This document shows, in pieces, positions 28,301 through 43,300 of a DNA stretch of 64,000 nt. Both the position numbers and the translations under genes were made by a program. Within the stretch, counting starts at the first letter, position 1. The number at the start of each line of letters is the position of its first letter. The notes below the pieces were generated by a model, which saw nothing but the letters and a program-made list of their open reading frames with translations, was not told the DNA's origin and searched no databases. Source of the DNA: Apricaphanius iberus (Eukaryota; Chordata; Actinopteri; Cyprinodontiformes; Aphaniidae); NCBI GenBank assembly GCA_028564705.1, contig JAPXFQ010001518.1, forward strand, positions 310,001 to 374,000. Direction: 5' to 3'.

Positions 28301-31300
28301 TAAATAAAATGGTGTGCATTTGGTTTTTGGTAGAATTAAGTTTCTCTGCTATTACAGCAGCTCCATCTCTAGGTGGAGAGTTAAAATATGTATTTAAAAG
28401 TGTTTCTAAAAATTCTCAATTGAATTTGGGTCTGATCTTTCGCTAGGCAGTTCTGACACATGGAAATGCTTTGATCTAAACCACTGTGGCTCTGGCTGTA
28501 TGTTCAGAGAAACAAGCAGGTATTGTTTCATGTTTGCCCTGTATTTAGCTCCATCCAAATCTCTGTAAACTCAAGTCGACTTCTCCACTCCTTTTAAAGA
28601 AAAAAATCCCAAACTCATCCTTCCTCCATCAAGTTAGTGACAAGCTTGTGATGAACTACACACAAGACTTCTTATAACTTTAATTCAACATCTTCCTTTC
28701 TTCTTCCCAATATTCCGGCTATTCTCCGCAGCTCATGACAAATAGTTGTCCTGTTAACAGATTCTGCTACCTGACCTCCTCCTGAATCACCAAAACCCTT
28801 CTCCCCTCTGTTTTATACTTTACTTACCCTTATAGTGAGTTTATGTAGACAGCAATGGCTTTACATTTGAAACTTGTCAACCTTATTCCTGACCTGTCCA
28901 TACGTTTTACCTCAGAACTGTGGACTAATTTGTGATAATCCATCACATGAAATCTCAGTAAAACACTCGTCTGTTGTAATGTGACAAACTCTAAGGAGGT
29001 TTGAGAGGGTACACAGTAAATACTGTTGGGAGGCACTGTACAAACTATAAGGCTGCACAAATTCCAGTTGTTTGTATTCCTCTTTTGATATTCAAATGTT
29101 TACAAAACATATTTGTGTTTCTGAGGAAAAATCTTAAGCAACTTTACTTGGTCCCTCATATGGGGGAGGATCAGGTTCATCAGAATACGTTGTGTTCTCT
29201 TCTCCAGCCAGTGGCACACTCTCACCTCCTTCAAACATACCAAACACACTCACTGTGTATTTAGTACCGGCTCTGTGAACCAAAAAAAACAACAAACAAA
29301 AAGTAATTATATCCAAGATTACATCCTGAAAATATTTCAAATGGTTCAAATATATTAAAAAATGACTGTATGGAGGAGGCAAACACACCTGAGCTCCTCA
29401 AGCACAATCGTATTGTCATAAGGACCAACCATAAGTTCTTTCAGGTCTATATCATCCTCAACTGGGTGAAACTTGACTTTGTAGCCTTTAACCTCACCAG
29501 GAGCTGGGTCCCAAGTCACTCTGAAACTTGTTTTTGTTGGTTCAGAAGTCTTAAGATTTCTTGGACCTTTGTAAATTGACACTAGATAGAAGACAATTTA
29601 AATGCAAAGGCACAAGAATGTAGATTAGATCAGGATAGTCAGCAGAGCATGATCAGGACTTGGTTTTACTCTAAAAACAGAACATACATGTTGTTCCTTC
29701 TCCTTTCCTTGTTTTGCCTTCTCCGGAACGATAGACTGGCACTACCGTCAGGTCATAGGTTGTCTGAGGAATAAGGCGTCTCAGAACAGTGGAGGTGTTG
29801 CCACCGGGTACTTTGGCTGCTAGCTGGCGCCCTCCTGGCTGGGGTTTGTAGGTAACACGGTAGTTGAGCACATTTCCCGGCGCTGGCTGCCATGTTACCT
29901 TCATGCTTTTTTCCGTCTCATCCGAAACTACAACCTTTTTGTCAGCATCTGAGACTGTAAGGAAGGAAATAAAATGTTAATGAAATGTCAAAAGGGATAG
30001 AGGGTGAATGAATAGTATTAGGAAAAAGTGGTTTTGGTGATTTTTCAATATGACCATGCATGCCAAATGCATACTTAACCACCTGTGTTAACAACATATC
30101 TTTGGAAATGTAAGCAGCATGGTTTTCCTGTTGCTAGCCAACTAAACAGTAACATGCTTGGATAGCTCAAAATGAGTTTCCACATGCGTGCAAATATAAA
30201 CCAACAAACATCCTTCAAACTTCCAGAACTATGTATTAAACCAAACCCCATTTACATGACTAATCAAGTTTTAGAGTTGGCTTTGTAAACAGGCTTGGAC
30301 TTCTATAGAAAACCCATAAATGTAGTTTGTATTTTTCCAGCATGAAAAGAAAATAGAAGTGTAAAATGTCACAGGTTTCAAAATGAGCAGAGGAAAATAT
30401 TCAGAAGGTTTTATTTCAGAAGGAGGACTTTTATTAATGGAAAAAGCTGCAAATCCAAGTTTGCTATGTGTTGCTCAGCCCAAAGAGACCTGAGATTTAT
30501 GTAAAGTTCTCAAGAAAATAAATCAGATGGAGGTGTAAATTGAAAAAGTGACTGTTCAGGTCAAAAGAGCTGCCTCATGGTTGCTTTTGGAATTTGCCGT
30601 CTTTAAAGGTGATCAAAATCAAAAGAAAACACATTTTTCTTTAGAACATTCCATTTTACTAACTGGTGGAAAGATTCCGACCCAGTCGGAGCAAGTTCCC
30701 TCTCAATGTGCTTTTCTCATTCAAGCATAGTTATAGCCTAACAACAATAAAATCCAAGTGCCCGTTGTCTCTGAATGTCTCATAAAAAAACGTGTGCAGG
30801 TGTTTTGGACATTACATCAAATTCAAATTTAAAGAGCACATAGCCTTTTTTTAAGAACCTCATGATGATATCTTACAATTCCAAAGAATTATCTGAACCT
30901 TAAAAGTTGACATTCAAAAAAGACATAAGCTTAACTTGAGAACCGTCATGGCCTCACTTATCAGACCGAGAAACACTCTTTACCACGGTGATGACAGACA
31001 AAAAAGAGATTGTTTTAAAAGTTTGAAACACAGACTGATACATCCCTACCAAGGCAAAAGCTTTACAAAAAATATCACAATTCTATAAAAAAAATGGAGC
31101 AAAATGAATGGAAAGAAAAGATAAGTTCAAACATGACAGAGAAAAAGACAAGATAAAAGGTTAATAAACACTTACTATCTGTGGTTTCTTCTCCAACCAG
31201 CGGCTGGCCCTCTCCATGACCATAGACAGCGAAAACAGACACCTGATAACGTGTCTCTGGGGTCAGACCATCCAGGACGGTGGCTGTGGTGTCCCCTTGT

Positions 31301-34300
31301 GTTGTCATTTCTCCTGCCTCGTCACTGAACAGGGACTTCCAAATGACCCGGTACTGGCGAACGTTGCCTGGGGCAGCTGTCCAAGATGCTGAAAAACTGG
31401 TGTCGGTGATGTCTCTGGTCACCAAGTCTCTGGGTGACCCAAGCTCTGTGAATACAATAAGAACATGTACAGATAAGTAAATGTATAAAGGTATTAGGAA
31501 CAAAAAATATGAACTACAAGTTTACTTTGTTCTTTCTTTCTTTCTTTCTTTCTTTCTGGTTTACTGCAAAAACAATTAGGGATGCAACAGCTGTTGTTTC
31601 TGTAAGTGCTAAAAGGGTATTATTTATCCAAGTTTGGCACTTGTTAAAACAAACGGCGGGTGCAAAAACATGCAGCTCTTTACTTGGAATTTTGATGAAT
31701 CAGGCAAAATATGTTTTAAAGTAAAAGATCAGAAATTTCAAAGCGAGGTTCAGTTGGATTTTTATAAACAGTTCACCAATCTTAAATGTTCCTGGAGTCT
31801 CATGCTAAAGACTAGTCAGGGAGGTAACAAATCCAATGAAGATGTTGAACTTTCTTTAAACAACTCCAATTTTAAAAACATTATAGCACTTTACTTGATT
31901 CCTATTTCAGGCCCACCTGATGCAAACTGTTTTTTGTTTTTTTTTACACAGAAAGGGAGGATTATTGTTAGTATTTTTTATGATGTTCTTTTGGTTTTAG
32001 TGGCATTTCTTTAGAGAACGGGCAAAGACATGCCCCAGACAAGATCCTCTACCAGAGCATGTAAAGCATTTGCTCCTAACTCAGGTCCACCAGAGCCAGT
32101 GTCCTGCAAGTTTTACATCTGTCTCTGCTTTAACACACCTGGATCAAAAAATCACATGAACTGACCTTGCCAGAAAGAACCTCTTTCTTTGTCTTGTTCA
32201 CATAAAAGAAAAAACAAGTCTTGCAGCCTGACCAGCAGATTGTCAGTCAACCTGGATAATTTCCAAATAACCACAACACCTCGCTAAGAACAGAATCAAA
32301 CAAGCTTGGTCACACAGATCCCGAAATGTGGCGAAAATCTAACTCTTTGAGAACTTAAGGCAGATTGAGGAGCTAAATGTAGCCAACAACTTTAGCATAG
32401 TAACATGAAAACTGAAAAACAGTGACTAACTTAAAGACGGTCTGTTATTAAGGAGTATATGAATAATTTCCACTATTATTTCATTTTATACAAATAATAT
32501 GAACATATTATGTTTAAATTTCAAGTTGATTTGTTTTAAATCAGCAAATATCAGCTAAAACGGAGTCGATCTGACTAGCTCTTTGCCTTGCACTGCTCTG
32601 ATGATTTATTCCCTTTTCTACAAATTGTAAGCAATATTATATCTTTCTACTAAGAGTAAAGGGATTCTTACTGATAATAATGTCATAGAACTTTACTTCG
32701 TGGAATCCAAACCAGACCGCTTATTGCTTATATCCTTTCGACACAACCTTCCTTCAAAAAAATCTGAACTGTCCCTTTAAGAAGCTCTAACAAAATGATC
32801 ACGCTGGGACTGTTGTTTAATACAGACATCATGTTATTTGAGGAAGTGAACAAAATACCAAAAGGACAGGAGGAACAGCCCTAGCAATAAACCAACACCA
32901 CTAATCTGTCTCCACTTCAACCCCCCAGGGTCTGTTTGAGCAACTTGATTTTCTGCATGCCTCCTGGAAAGAGTTCTGCAAAACTCATTGCAAATCATAT
33001 ATCCCACCAGAACAATCCCTCCGGCAGAACCTGGATTTTCCACTGAGACAGAGGAAACGAGACCCACTAAATACAGTTCTACAGTTCCAGATGTTGTGCG
33101 AGCCCTTCTGTTTTTGCTCAGTTTTCCTGTGGGACCACTGTGAAAGGAGAAACACTAGGAAATGCAGAGGAGGGGATTTTATGATTGACAGCCACCACAT
33201 GCTTGGCTTAGAGAGAAACCAACACAGAGGTGTATTTGTCTTTCCGGCTGCCATACAGCGATGGATTCACCACAGGAAGATGGGCTACTGCACATAGACT
33301 CCCACACATCCTTAGGGATACTGATCTTCATTCAAGCCCCTCAACCCCAAGATGCCAGCAAGCTAAAAGCAATATAACCACAGACCTAGCAGAGCCTTTA
33401 TGCTGGGTGGTCCAACTCAAACCTCATTCATCAAACCTAATGGAAATGGGTTAGAGCCAGTGTTATTATTATCGAAAAAACGAACTAAATAACGAAAACT
33501 ATAAGTAACTGTTAACTGAAATAAAAATAAAAACAGAATTTGAAACAAAACGGAAACTAACTGAAACTGTAATAAGTGTTCACATAACTAACTTAAACAA
33601 ACAAAATTTAATGAGAAAATTTGCTTAGTTTTTGTTTTATGCAGTGCCTCATAAAGTCTAGAAGAATTATTTCTATGTCGCTCCCTGCCTTCTGCGCATT
33701 GTCACCAGAAACAGATGTGATCATCTGTGTTGTGGCTTTTTAGTTGCACAAATTGCCTTGATAAATACAACAGAACGGGAAAGTTGGATACAATCCCATC
33801 GACTCGCCTCCTTTCAAGGAAATAAGACGTCTTTGGATTGCAAGTTATCAGAAGAAGTGATTGAAACGATGATTAAACAGTCTGCAGCAAAAACTTCAAA
33901 ACAGTGAGCTTCGGGGGCTAAAAAATAAGCTAACACTGCGACTGCAAAAAATAGCAACAGGAGGCACTGTTACACCGTAGCTGTTTAGCTAGTGTAGTTT
34001 GTACGTGTATCCGCTGTGTTGGTGGACAAATAAAGCCCTCTCTAGTTTCTGGTTATTGGTAGTTTTCACTGGCTGTACTGCATTATCCCAACATGTCAGT
34101 CAAGTTATCTGTGTTGCTGCGGTCCCCATAGTGCCATGTCATCGAAGGTTTAGAGAAAGCACAATTGTGCAAAATGATCAAACGCATCATACTACTAAAG
34201 GTGGCTTGGCTCTTGTTTGGTTGTGTTGCCACTCAGTGTTTTTATAGAACTCTACAACCTGCATTAATCTTTTGGCTTTTTAATGCACAGGTGCCATATT

Positions 34301-37300
34301 TCTTTTAAACTTGTTTGATTTGTATGGTTGTTAATCTGGCCCATGTCAATACAGTTTTAAAAAAGCATAATCATTTTCTGAGATTTTGTTATAAATTTTT
34401 TTGTCTTGCCCCAGTACACAACTTGTTTAACGAAAAGATTAAAACTAAAACTGAAACTAATAAAAATTAAACTGAAACTAAGTATTTTAAAAAAAAACTA
34501 AAACTAAACTAAGCTACCTAACAAATGGTAAAAACTAACTAAAACTAAATAGAATTTGTAATCTTAAGTAAAAACTGAATAAAAACTAAAACTAATGAAA
34601 AATTTAAAACTATTATAACTCTGGAAATAATGTAAAGAACGAGCTGCATCACAAATATAGAATTAAAAAAAACCACATCCTTTTTTACAAATGTTAAGTC
34701 ACAAGGCAGTAACCTGGAGTCCTTCTGAGGGTCCATCTACTTCTGCTGGAACCACCAAAGTTTCTGCTTGCCTGCCTGCTTGCAAAGCTGAGCAATCTGC
34801 ACCTTAAGACCAGAGGCTGCTTTTCAGGAGTGATGGCGAAGGCCAGAATCTGATAAGGAGTTCCAGATTTTGGAGAGCGGTGCAAAAAGTGTGGGCCTCT
34901 CACAAATAACCACATGAATGGATAGAAGATTTATCTCCAACATGCAGAGAGAGCCGGATGAACTTGACTGACTTTTCCGGCTGCGTTGTGAGCCATTGCA
35001 CGAAAAGATCACTCGATAATGACTTCTGCAGACAGTGGCTTGCTTTTCATCAATACTTAAAGGCAAACTTATAAGCAGCTGCCACTGCAAGAAGAAAAGC
35101 AACCTTTAACAAAGCACATGGCACACAGATACCGCCAAGATTTACAATTAAGCATTAAATAGTCATTCATTATTTGTCAATTTTTCAAGTGTGTTTAGTT
35201 ACCAAAAACGTGTTTACATGTAGCTTGCTTGTGTACAGCTATAATTACAGGGAAAGGATTGCAGCAGTTTCTACTCAGTGTTCTTTCAAAATATTTAATC
35301 TGTGAAGTCAAAGGGATCCTAAATCAAGGTCAGAGAAAGCGCCAACTCTGATGATGACTGGCCATAACAATATGGCCCCCTGTTGATAGGTATTTCTGAC
35401 AACCTATTTGCTTCTAAAACAGCCCTGAAGAATTTAAGAGTTAGCTCTTCCTGAGCCCTCAAAATGTGCTGCACTATTATGCACCCACATATCAATAGCA
35501 GGAACCCTACCTTTCCTGAACAAAAATATATTCCCGCTTTATGGCAGGGTGCAATATCCATAACATGAGATAATCCATTAACTCGAAATTGTGTACATGG
35601 CCTGCAACAATGCTTGGTTAGGCAGTACCTGTCAAAATAACATCCAGATAGATGGCACAACCAAGGTTTCCTAGCATTAAACTGCATCTTCTGGATTTGT
35701 TCCTTCCTACAGTGCACCCTGGTGACATTTGAGTTCCCCTGACATGTGGTAACTCTGCCTTGAAAAAATAAGAATCATCAGACCAGGCCACAAATGGTTC
35801 ACATCCTACCTCACAGACAGGACTTTTATGGTAAATTTGGATACCTGTTCTTCTATGGTCCATAAGATCACTTGTGGTGTGCCCCAGGGTTCAGTTTTAG
35901 GCCCAGTGCTTTTTAACCTGTATATGCTCCCTCTTGGTAGTGTTATCAGGAGACATGGAGTTAACTTTCACAGTTATGCTGATGATACACAGTTGCACAT
36001 CTCCATGTCTCCTGATGACACACGGCCAATGGATGCACTTTTTAACTGCATTTTAGACATCAAATCCTGGATGGCAGAAAACTTTCTCCAGCTCAACCAG
36101 GACAAAACTGAGGTTTTAGTTATCGGTCCTGAGGCTCAGAGAGAGAAACTTTTACCAAAACTACAATCATTGTCTTTTAATCCTTCCTTACAAGTGAAGA
36201 ACCTGGGTGTGATATTTGACTCTGAGCTGACTTTAATCCCTCACATTAAAAAACATAACCAAAATAGTTTTTTATCACCTAAAGAACATCGCCAGAGTCC
36301 GCCCCATTCTCTCTCGGGCCAATACTGAGACGCTAATGCATGCTTTTATCACCAGTAGAATTGATTATTGTAATGCTCTGCTTTCTGGTCTTCTTTCTGG
36401 TCTTAGAAAGACAACCTCAAGTTTACAGCTTTTACAGAATTTAGCAGCTCGTGTCCTGATGAAGACCAGGAGGCGGGAGCACATTACACCGGTCTTAGAA
36501 TCACTGCATTGGCTCCCCGTATGTTTTAGGATCGATTTTAAGGTTATTTTAATGGTTTTTAAGTGTCTTAATGGTATTGGGCCTTCTTATCTGCCAGAAA
36601 TCCTTTTACCGTATGAACCCTCGCGGTCTCTGAGCTCCTCTGGCAGCCGTCTCCTTGTCATCCCCCAAAGTCAGGACACGGACTCATGGTGAGGCGTCTT
36701 TCCATTATCATGGCCCTAACCTCTGGAACAGGCTGCCAGAGGACCTCAGGGCCGCAGAGAGCGTTCATGTTTTTAAGAGCAGGCTCAAGACTCACCTTTT
36801 TAGCTTAGCCTTTAACTAATTATTATTTATTAATATATGTTTAACTGCTTAGCATGTTTTACCTGATTTAATTTTTAGTTTAGCTTTTAACTGTTTATTT
36901 ATTAATCTGCTGTGCATTTTTATCTTGATCTATCTTATCGTTGTTTTACACTTATTGTTTTATACTTTATACACTTTATATTTTATAAGCTTTATATTTT
37001 AACTTATTTTAATCTTTCTTGCCAGTGTTTCCTCTCTGGGAGCCCCCTGCATCGGGGGCGGTGGTCGGCTGTGGCTGCCTGGTTGCCCCCCAGGTAGCGC
37101 TTGGGTGGAGGTGGGGGTACCAGCCCTCCCTCGTCTGGGCGCCCTGGGTCGGAACCTTGGCTGCTGCTATTGATCTGCTGCTGCCGATGCAGATGGCTCC
37201 CACGATGGCATTTCCTGGCTCATCTGTACTCAACCCGCTTTTTGTAGCTTTTAAGTGTATGTGTGCGTGTATGGCTGATGGGTTGGGTTGGGTTGGGTTG

Positions 37301-40300
37301 GGAGGGGGTTGTATTTGCGTTGATGATTTTATTTTTGAAGGAGGGGTTGTGTTTTTTTTTTTGAATCTGTAAAGCACTTTGAGTAACTTTGTTTGAAAAG
37401 CGCTTTATAAATAAAGTTTGTTAATTGATTGATTGACTTGTTTTTTTTCTCCAGGTCCAGTTCTAATGCTCACATTTCCATTGTTAACACTTGATAGACA
37501 GGAGTCAGCATAGTACTCCTGACTGGTCAAACCACATGGCTAGCCTTCACTTCCCGAATTCTTCAATAAGTCTTGCCCATGATCATGTCGTTGGTTGACT
37601 TCTGTTTCTTCTTTGGACCAATTTTGAGTTGTGACCTTCAAACTTATTCAAATCGATAAGGTACCACGTGTTTACTTGCCACTGAGTTATTTCCACCCAT
37701 TAACATGCAATGATAGGGAGAATCTATGTTTTTGCTTTACCTGCATGTGGTCATATTGGTATGAATGATTATTGTACATATAGTGCATACATATGTCGCT
37801 TGAAAACCCAAGAAAACAGAACAAAATATTGTTTTCTGCAGAAGTTGTGAACATATAACTTTTGCTTTAGCTAACATAAATTTCTAGCCATACTCAGTCA
37901 AAGAAAATATAGAAATTCAAAATACAGCTGTAAAAGCCATAGTGGTGCAACAGACTGGAGTTCTGTTTTTTTTTCATCAGAACATTAGAAGGATTTGCCT
38001 TTTCTAAATCAATGGAGAAATAGTTCCTGAGTTCAATGACTCCTCTTATTTTGTCTGTGTTGCCTTTTTCCACAAACCCATTCAAAATGACTCCAGGAAA
38101 AATGTTTTGCCATCTCAGCTCTGTCACCTTACTTTATTTTTCTTGGTTCACTTAAACATACACACAAACCAGAAGCATGAACTCTTGTCAAGTAAGCCAA
38201 GACTGTCTGTTGCCAGCCATACTTCACAGTGGAAGAAAACTAATGTGACAATACCTACTAATAAAGTCTAGAAATGTCTTCAAGGCAGCCCAGGGCAGTG
38301 CCCTATGCTCTCCAGCATATCAAAACTGGTGAATACACTCCCTGGCCATTTCAGTAGGTACAACTTTCTAGTTCTAAGTTGTACCCCATTTTCCCATTGC
38401 CTTACCAGTTTATGGCAATGGATTTTGGACCATATTGATATTACAGCTGCAGATTAGTCATCAAAAATGTAAATTTTGTATTAAATACATCCTAAAGGTG
38501 CTCTTTTGGAAAGAATGGTGATGCTTGATGCTCCATTTAAATCTGCGACTGTGAGGTGAACTTCTTGTAGTCAAAAGACCAGCTAGAGGTTATTTCAGCT
38601 TTTGGATGTGGTGCATCATTTTACTGAAAGTATACTCATCAGAAGATGGGCCCAAAGTGTTCATAGGTTTTGGCATTTAAACAATGCTAAAATGGCACTA
38701 TGGATTCCAAAGCATGCCAATAACATATCCTCCATAACATTGCACCTGCAGTAGCTGCTAAACTGTTGATAAAAGGTAGGATGGAACTATGCTTTCCTGT
38801 TGTTTACTCGGAAATCTGACCCTACTATTTCAATGTTACAGGTAAAATTGGGATTCATTGAACCAGGGACCGTCTTCCCACTCCATTATTGTCCAATTTT
38901 GGTGAACCTGTCCCAGCTATAGCCTTGATTCTTTATCTGAGAGGAGTCACCGCCAGAGTGGCCTTCTGCTGATGTAGTTTATCTTCTTCCAGTTGTTATG
39001 TGCACAAAGATGGTATTCCTATTCATTATTTTAATAAGAAGTCCTGATGCCTTTCATACATATCAAGGCAATTTTTTATGCTCCACATCAAAGGGCATTT
39101 TTGTACACACAACTACAGCTTAACAGATGTCTCTTTTTAGAACATGAGATCCGAGGAGGACAGTGGTTCCTAACAACCTTTCCTATAATAAACATCCATA
39201 CTAGATTTAACATTACCTGATCTCCCTTTATTCCATATTCGGATGCTCAGTTTGAACTTAAGCTAATCTTCTTTCTAGATTTCTAGATTACAATTTCTAG
39301 ATGCATGAATGGTAAATTTACCTAAATAAACTGCAAGGAGGTGCTGTAATGCAATTTGTTGACTTCATGTTTGTCTTAAAATGAAACAGTGTGTGAAAGT
39401 GTGTTATGAATGACAATTTTTCAGGTATCATGAAAATATGTTTAGTTTTGTTGCCCTCAATGTAAAACAGTTTGATGTTTTAATAAGCTGTGAATCAACT
39501 CCAACAGCCTGAGGCATTGTACTTAACATTATGAAGTAACATTCTTTCCTCTCATCCTCATGCTGTGTCTCGGCCTGTGTTTCACCCCACCCTTGAAGAA
39601 GATGAATAGACAGTCCGTCTTTAAGACGAGACAGACAGCTCACCCACCACTCAAGGCAACGTTAGGTAACATCTTCCACATGCGGAATGAAACTCCCCAT
39701 TCTTGAGTAAATAATTTCACCATGTTTGTGTATAATATCCACATTTGGAATGTTAATCCAAGTCCTCCTAACACCTTTTGTGTGCTCTAGCTGAGTCTTC
39801 TCAGTCTTTCTCTGCAGCTCAACGCTCCTGTCTTGGCAAGTGTCTCTTATTTGTCACAAGGGAGGTCTTTGTGCAAGCCTTGGAGTTCTTGCCTACACAG
39901 ACTTCACAGAGTGGGTCATTCAAAAAGTGGCACCCAACACTGTTGGATTATTGTTGTGGCATGACATTTTTTTATAGATTTAGGTGGGTAAGCAAAGTGA
40001 TTCATCAATTAGGCTTTTTGTTAGGGGGTGTGTAGTTGACAACTGCACAGATTGGATCTTAATCTGTGATTAGTAGGAATTTGTGATTAGTTTATGAAAC
40101 CAGAAACCAGAGTCAAGACATTGCCTGTCTATTTACTGTAGATGCAATTAGTTTTATGTTTCATAATTAGTTAAAACTGCTTTACATCAAACAAACTCTG
40201 GCTATGATTCCTGAACAAAGCATCTTTTTTGTTTACCTTTCAGAACTTTCTCCCCTTCTGACCTTCTTTCCTGAGGAAAGTAACCACAACAAACTTCCTG

Positions 40301-43300
40301 CTCTGTGTGAGATGAGCAGAACACCAAGCCACCTTTTGTTGCAAGATCAACAACATGGCCCACAGCTGGTTTGCAGCTGCTGAATCCTGAGTTTAGGTTA
40401 GTGGGGAAGTGGCTGCAAATATATATTTTCAGAGTAAAGTTGGATTTTGTATTAGTAACAGAATATCCTAAACTTTAAAAATTTTAGATAAGGTATCGTA
40501 ATTAAATAAATTACGTGCCTCACACAGACCAAAGTATAAAAGTATTACCAAGCAAATATATAACTCAGGACTGAGTTGTTTCATATGATTTCAGGATTTA
40601 CAAGCCTTCCAAAAAATGTTAACTCCCACTTCCTTTATGAGCTGCAAAGCTATATAAGCTGACCATCTGTGCCAAAAGAATAACTGTGTGTGCTACATTC
40701 CATCCTCTTTTAAAACCTTGTCCAAAATAAAGTCCAACTCATAGTCCGTTGTCTAAATAATCATATTTTTTCACTGTCACATTACAACCAGAAATTGCTA
40801 CACATTTTATGAAGAAGTTTTTTGAAGTAATGTACTGGAAAGAAAATGGATACAATTTTATTTTAAAAAATTGGAGTTGTGTGGCTTGCATTTATATTAA
40901 CCTCCTGCCCTCTTCCCAACTCTGATAAAAAAAAATCTAATGCAAGATACAGAAGTTACCCAATTAATTTCACTGTGTGTAATTCAAACTAAACTGACAA
41001 CTTAAGGAAAGATAGTATTAATCATAAAATCAGCCAGCAGGCCAATGGTAACTCTAGGAAGAGCACCAGAGATCTGCAGGTCAGGTGAGGACAGTTATTA
41101 AAGGGGACAATTATAAATGTGCACTCTACAAATCTGGCAAGATTGTGGAATTCGAAAAAGATAGCCAAGAGAATTATCTCATGCATTTAGCCACAAACAT
41201 GCAAAAGAAAGTCAGAAGAGATCAAATTTAATGCAGAAAATAGCAGTTCTCAAAACTACTGATACTTGCACAACTCCTTGATATATTTTTAAACTGTATT
41301 TTTCAGATTTTGTGAGAAAATGTGGAAACCTATTGTTATTTTACTTACACATCACTATGATGTACTACTTTTTGTCATTACAATAAAAATAAAAACAAAA
41401 ATCTTTACAAAAATTATTTGAATCTCGTGGGGGGTTTTCTGGGACACATTGTGAAAAAGTCTAAGTATGGTATTTTTATGATAGTCTTGCAATATAAAAC
41501 AAAATCAAATAAATGTAGTTTTTAGCCATACAGAGGCCAGAAAAACTGGAAATCCTAAAGAGAAAAAAAAATCCAAAAATGATCATGTCAATTTCGAACA
41601 TTTTTATCAAAAAAAGAAACAATATATTTCATTACCTTGTTCAACTCACTGACCAAAGAACTGACCAAAATAAGAACTAAATACAGGTTTCAAACTTTAC
41701 GTTAACTTTCAGCTTCTTACCTTCTAAAGTTGTTCCTGTACCCAGAAGAGGATTCCCCAAGCCAGTGGTATAACGTGCAGTGACAAACAGCTCATATTCA
41801 GTGGCTGGTTGGAGGTTCTTTAGCATAGCCTGGGTGGTATCTCCCTTGACAGATATCTCCTTCTTCTCACCTCCTTCTGCTGGTTTATAGGCAATGCGGT
41901 ACTGAAGGACATTTCCGGGAGCAGCCTGCCATACAAGTTTCATTGTTGAAATTGTTTCTTCAAAGACACGAAGGTCTCGTGGAGATCCCCGAACTAAAAA
42001 TACACAGGAATAAATAAGAAAGCTACTCAGCAGAGAAAAGGTCTACCCATCAATTGAAGTACCTTGACTTACCTTCCTTGGTGGTACCATCTACCAACAT
42101 TTCATCTCCGATGCCACTTGCATACTCAGGGGACACAGAGACACGGTAGGTGGTGATTGGGAAGAGCTCCTGGAGAACTATGGTATTTTCTGCTCCGATA
42201 GTCTGTGCTTCAAGTATTTCTCCTGTACCACTTAGGGGAACATATGACAGACGGTATCTGACTACAGGACCAGGAGCTGCCAGCCATGACACCCTGAAAC
42301 TGTTTGTTGTTTCCTCTGTCACTTGAAGATCCCTCACTGGACCTTGCTCTGAAAGAAAAGGCCTAATTAAAAATCAAAAATCTTTCCTCTATTCAAAAAT
42401 CTGACAAAAAAAATCTAAATAAACATCTAACCTTCAAGAGTTGTTTCTTCACCAGTCAAAGGAAAACTGTCTCCTTTTTCATACTGGGAAAAGACATTGA
42501 CTTCGTAGGTAGTGAGTGGGAAAAGATTGGGAAGAACGGATGAGGTTGTGTAACCCGGCACTATCAGGGAAACATAGTCTCCTGTGATATCTTCAGCCTT
42601 GCGGAAACGCACAAGGTAAGACAAAACCGCAGCAGCAGGAGCAGTCCAAGAAGCACGGAAGCTTCGAGAGGTGATCTCAGAGAACCGTAAATCTTGAGGC
42701 GGAAGGAGACCTGCGCACATAGGAATTTATTTTCAGAATTGTTGGCTTTTAAAATAGTAAAAAAAGGAAAATGCCAGCACATTTTAAATGTGATCTACGA
42801 CATCCATACTCAGCTCCTAAACACCTAATAAAATAGACCCATTTTCTCTCTATAAAGAAATTTATATCTCTATTCCCTCTTTAAATTGGAGTGACAATTT
42901 GCCTTAACAAGAACATCCTGGTTGCTAGAGTACAATTATTTCAGTACTTATTGTAGCAAATAAAATCAATTGCACATTTAGTACTTTCCAACCACTATTA
43001 ATGAAAAGAGTGGGTGCATTGCTGCTGCAGTTTTTAATTGCATTAAATGCAGCACAGCTTTAGGCAAATCTAGTTGGTTATGTGCCATGCAGCTGGGTGA
43101 TAGTAATATCGAGATATTCAACCTCAGGTCAAAATAATGTATTATTCTGTCTTGTTTAGCATTAGAAGAACATTTTTGATCATTTACCTTTGCATTCATT
43201 CTTTACAATCGAGAAAAAAGAAAAAAATGTAAAGAATTTGCTGGAGTTGTAAATATTTGCACTCACTTCGCTTTTTGATCTTCAAAAGTTCCTGTTCAAT

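Larger units (their letters stand above)
31446..41720. other. largest col12a1 intron, rich in mobile elements
   Basis: The 10.3-kb intron between FN3-5 and FN3-6 contains the hAT-like, LINE and Tc1-like elements listed separately. A short (TTTC)n run lies at about 31,530-31,558 and a (GGGTT)n run near 37,280-37,305. The parts outside those entries show no recognisable exon. Confidence 0.8.

Noticed and set aside
37280..37305. (GGGTT)n tract considered as telomere-like sequence
   Set aside because: The unit is GGGTT, not TTAGGG, and there are only about four copies inside a LINE 3' region.
37009..37377. Open frames on both strands in the GC-rich stretch
   Set aside because: This is the 3' non-coding part of the LINE at 35,780-37,436; the frames overlap on both strands and are compositionally driven.
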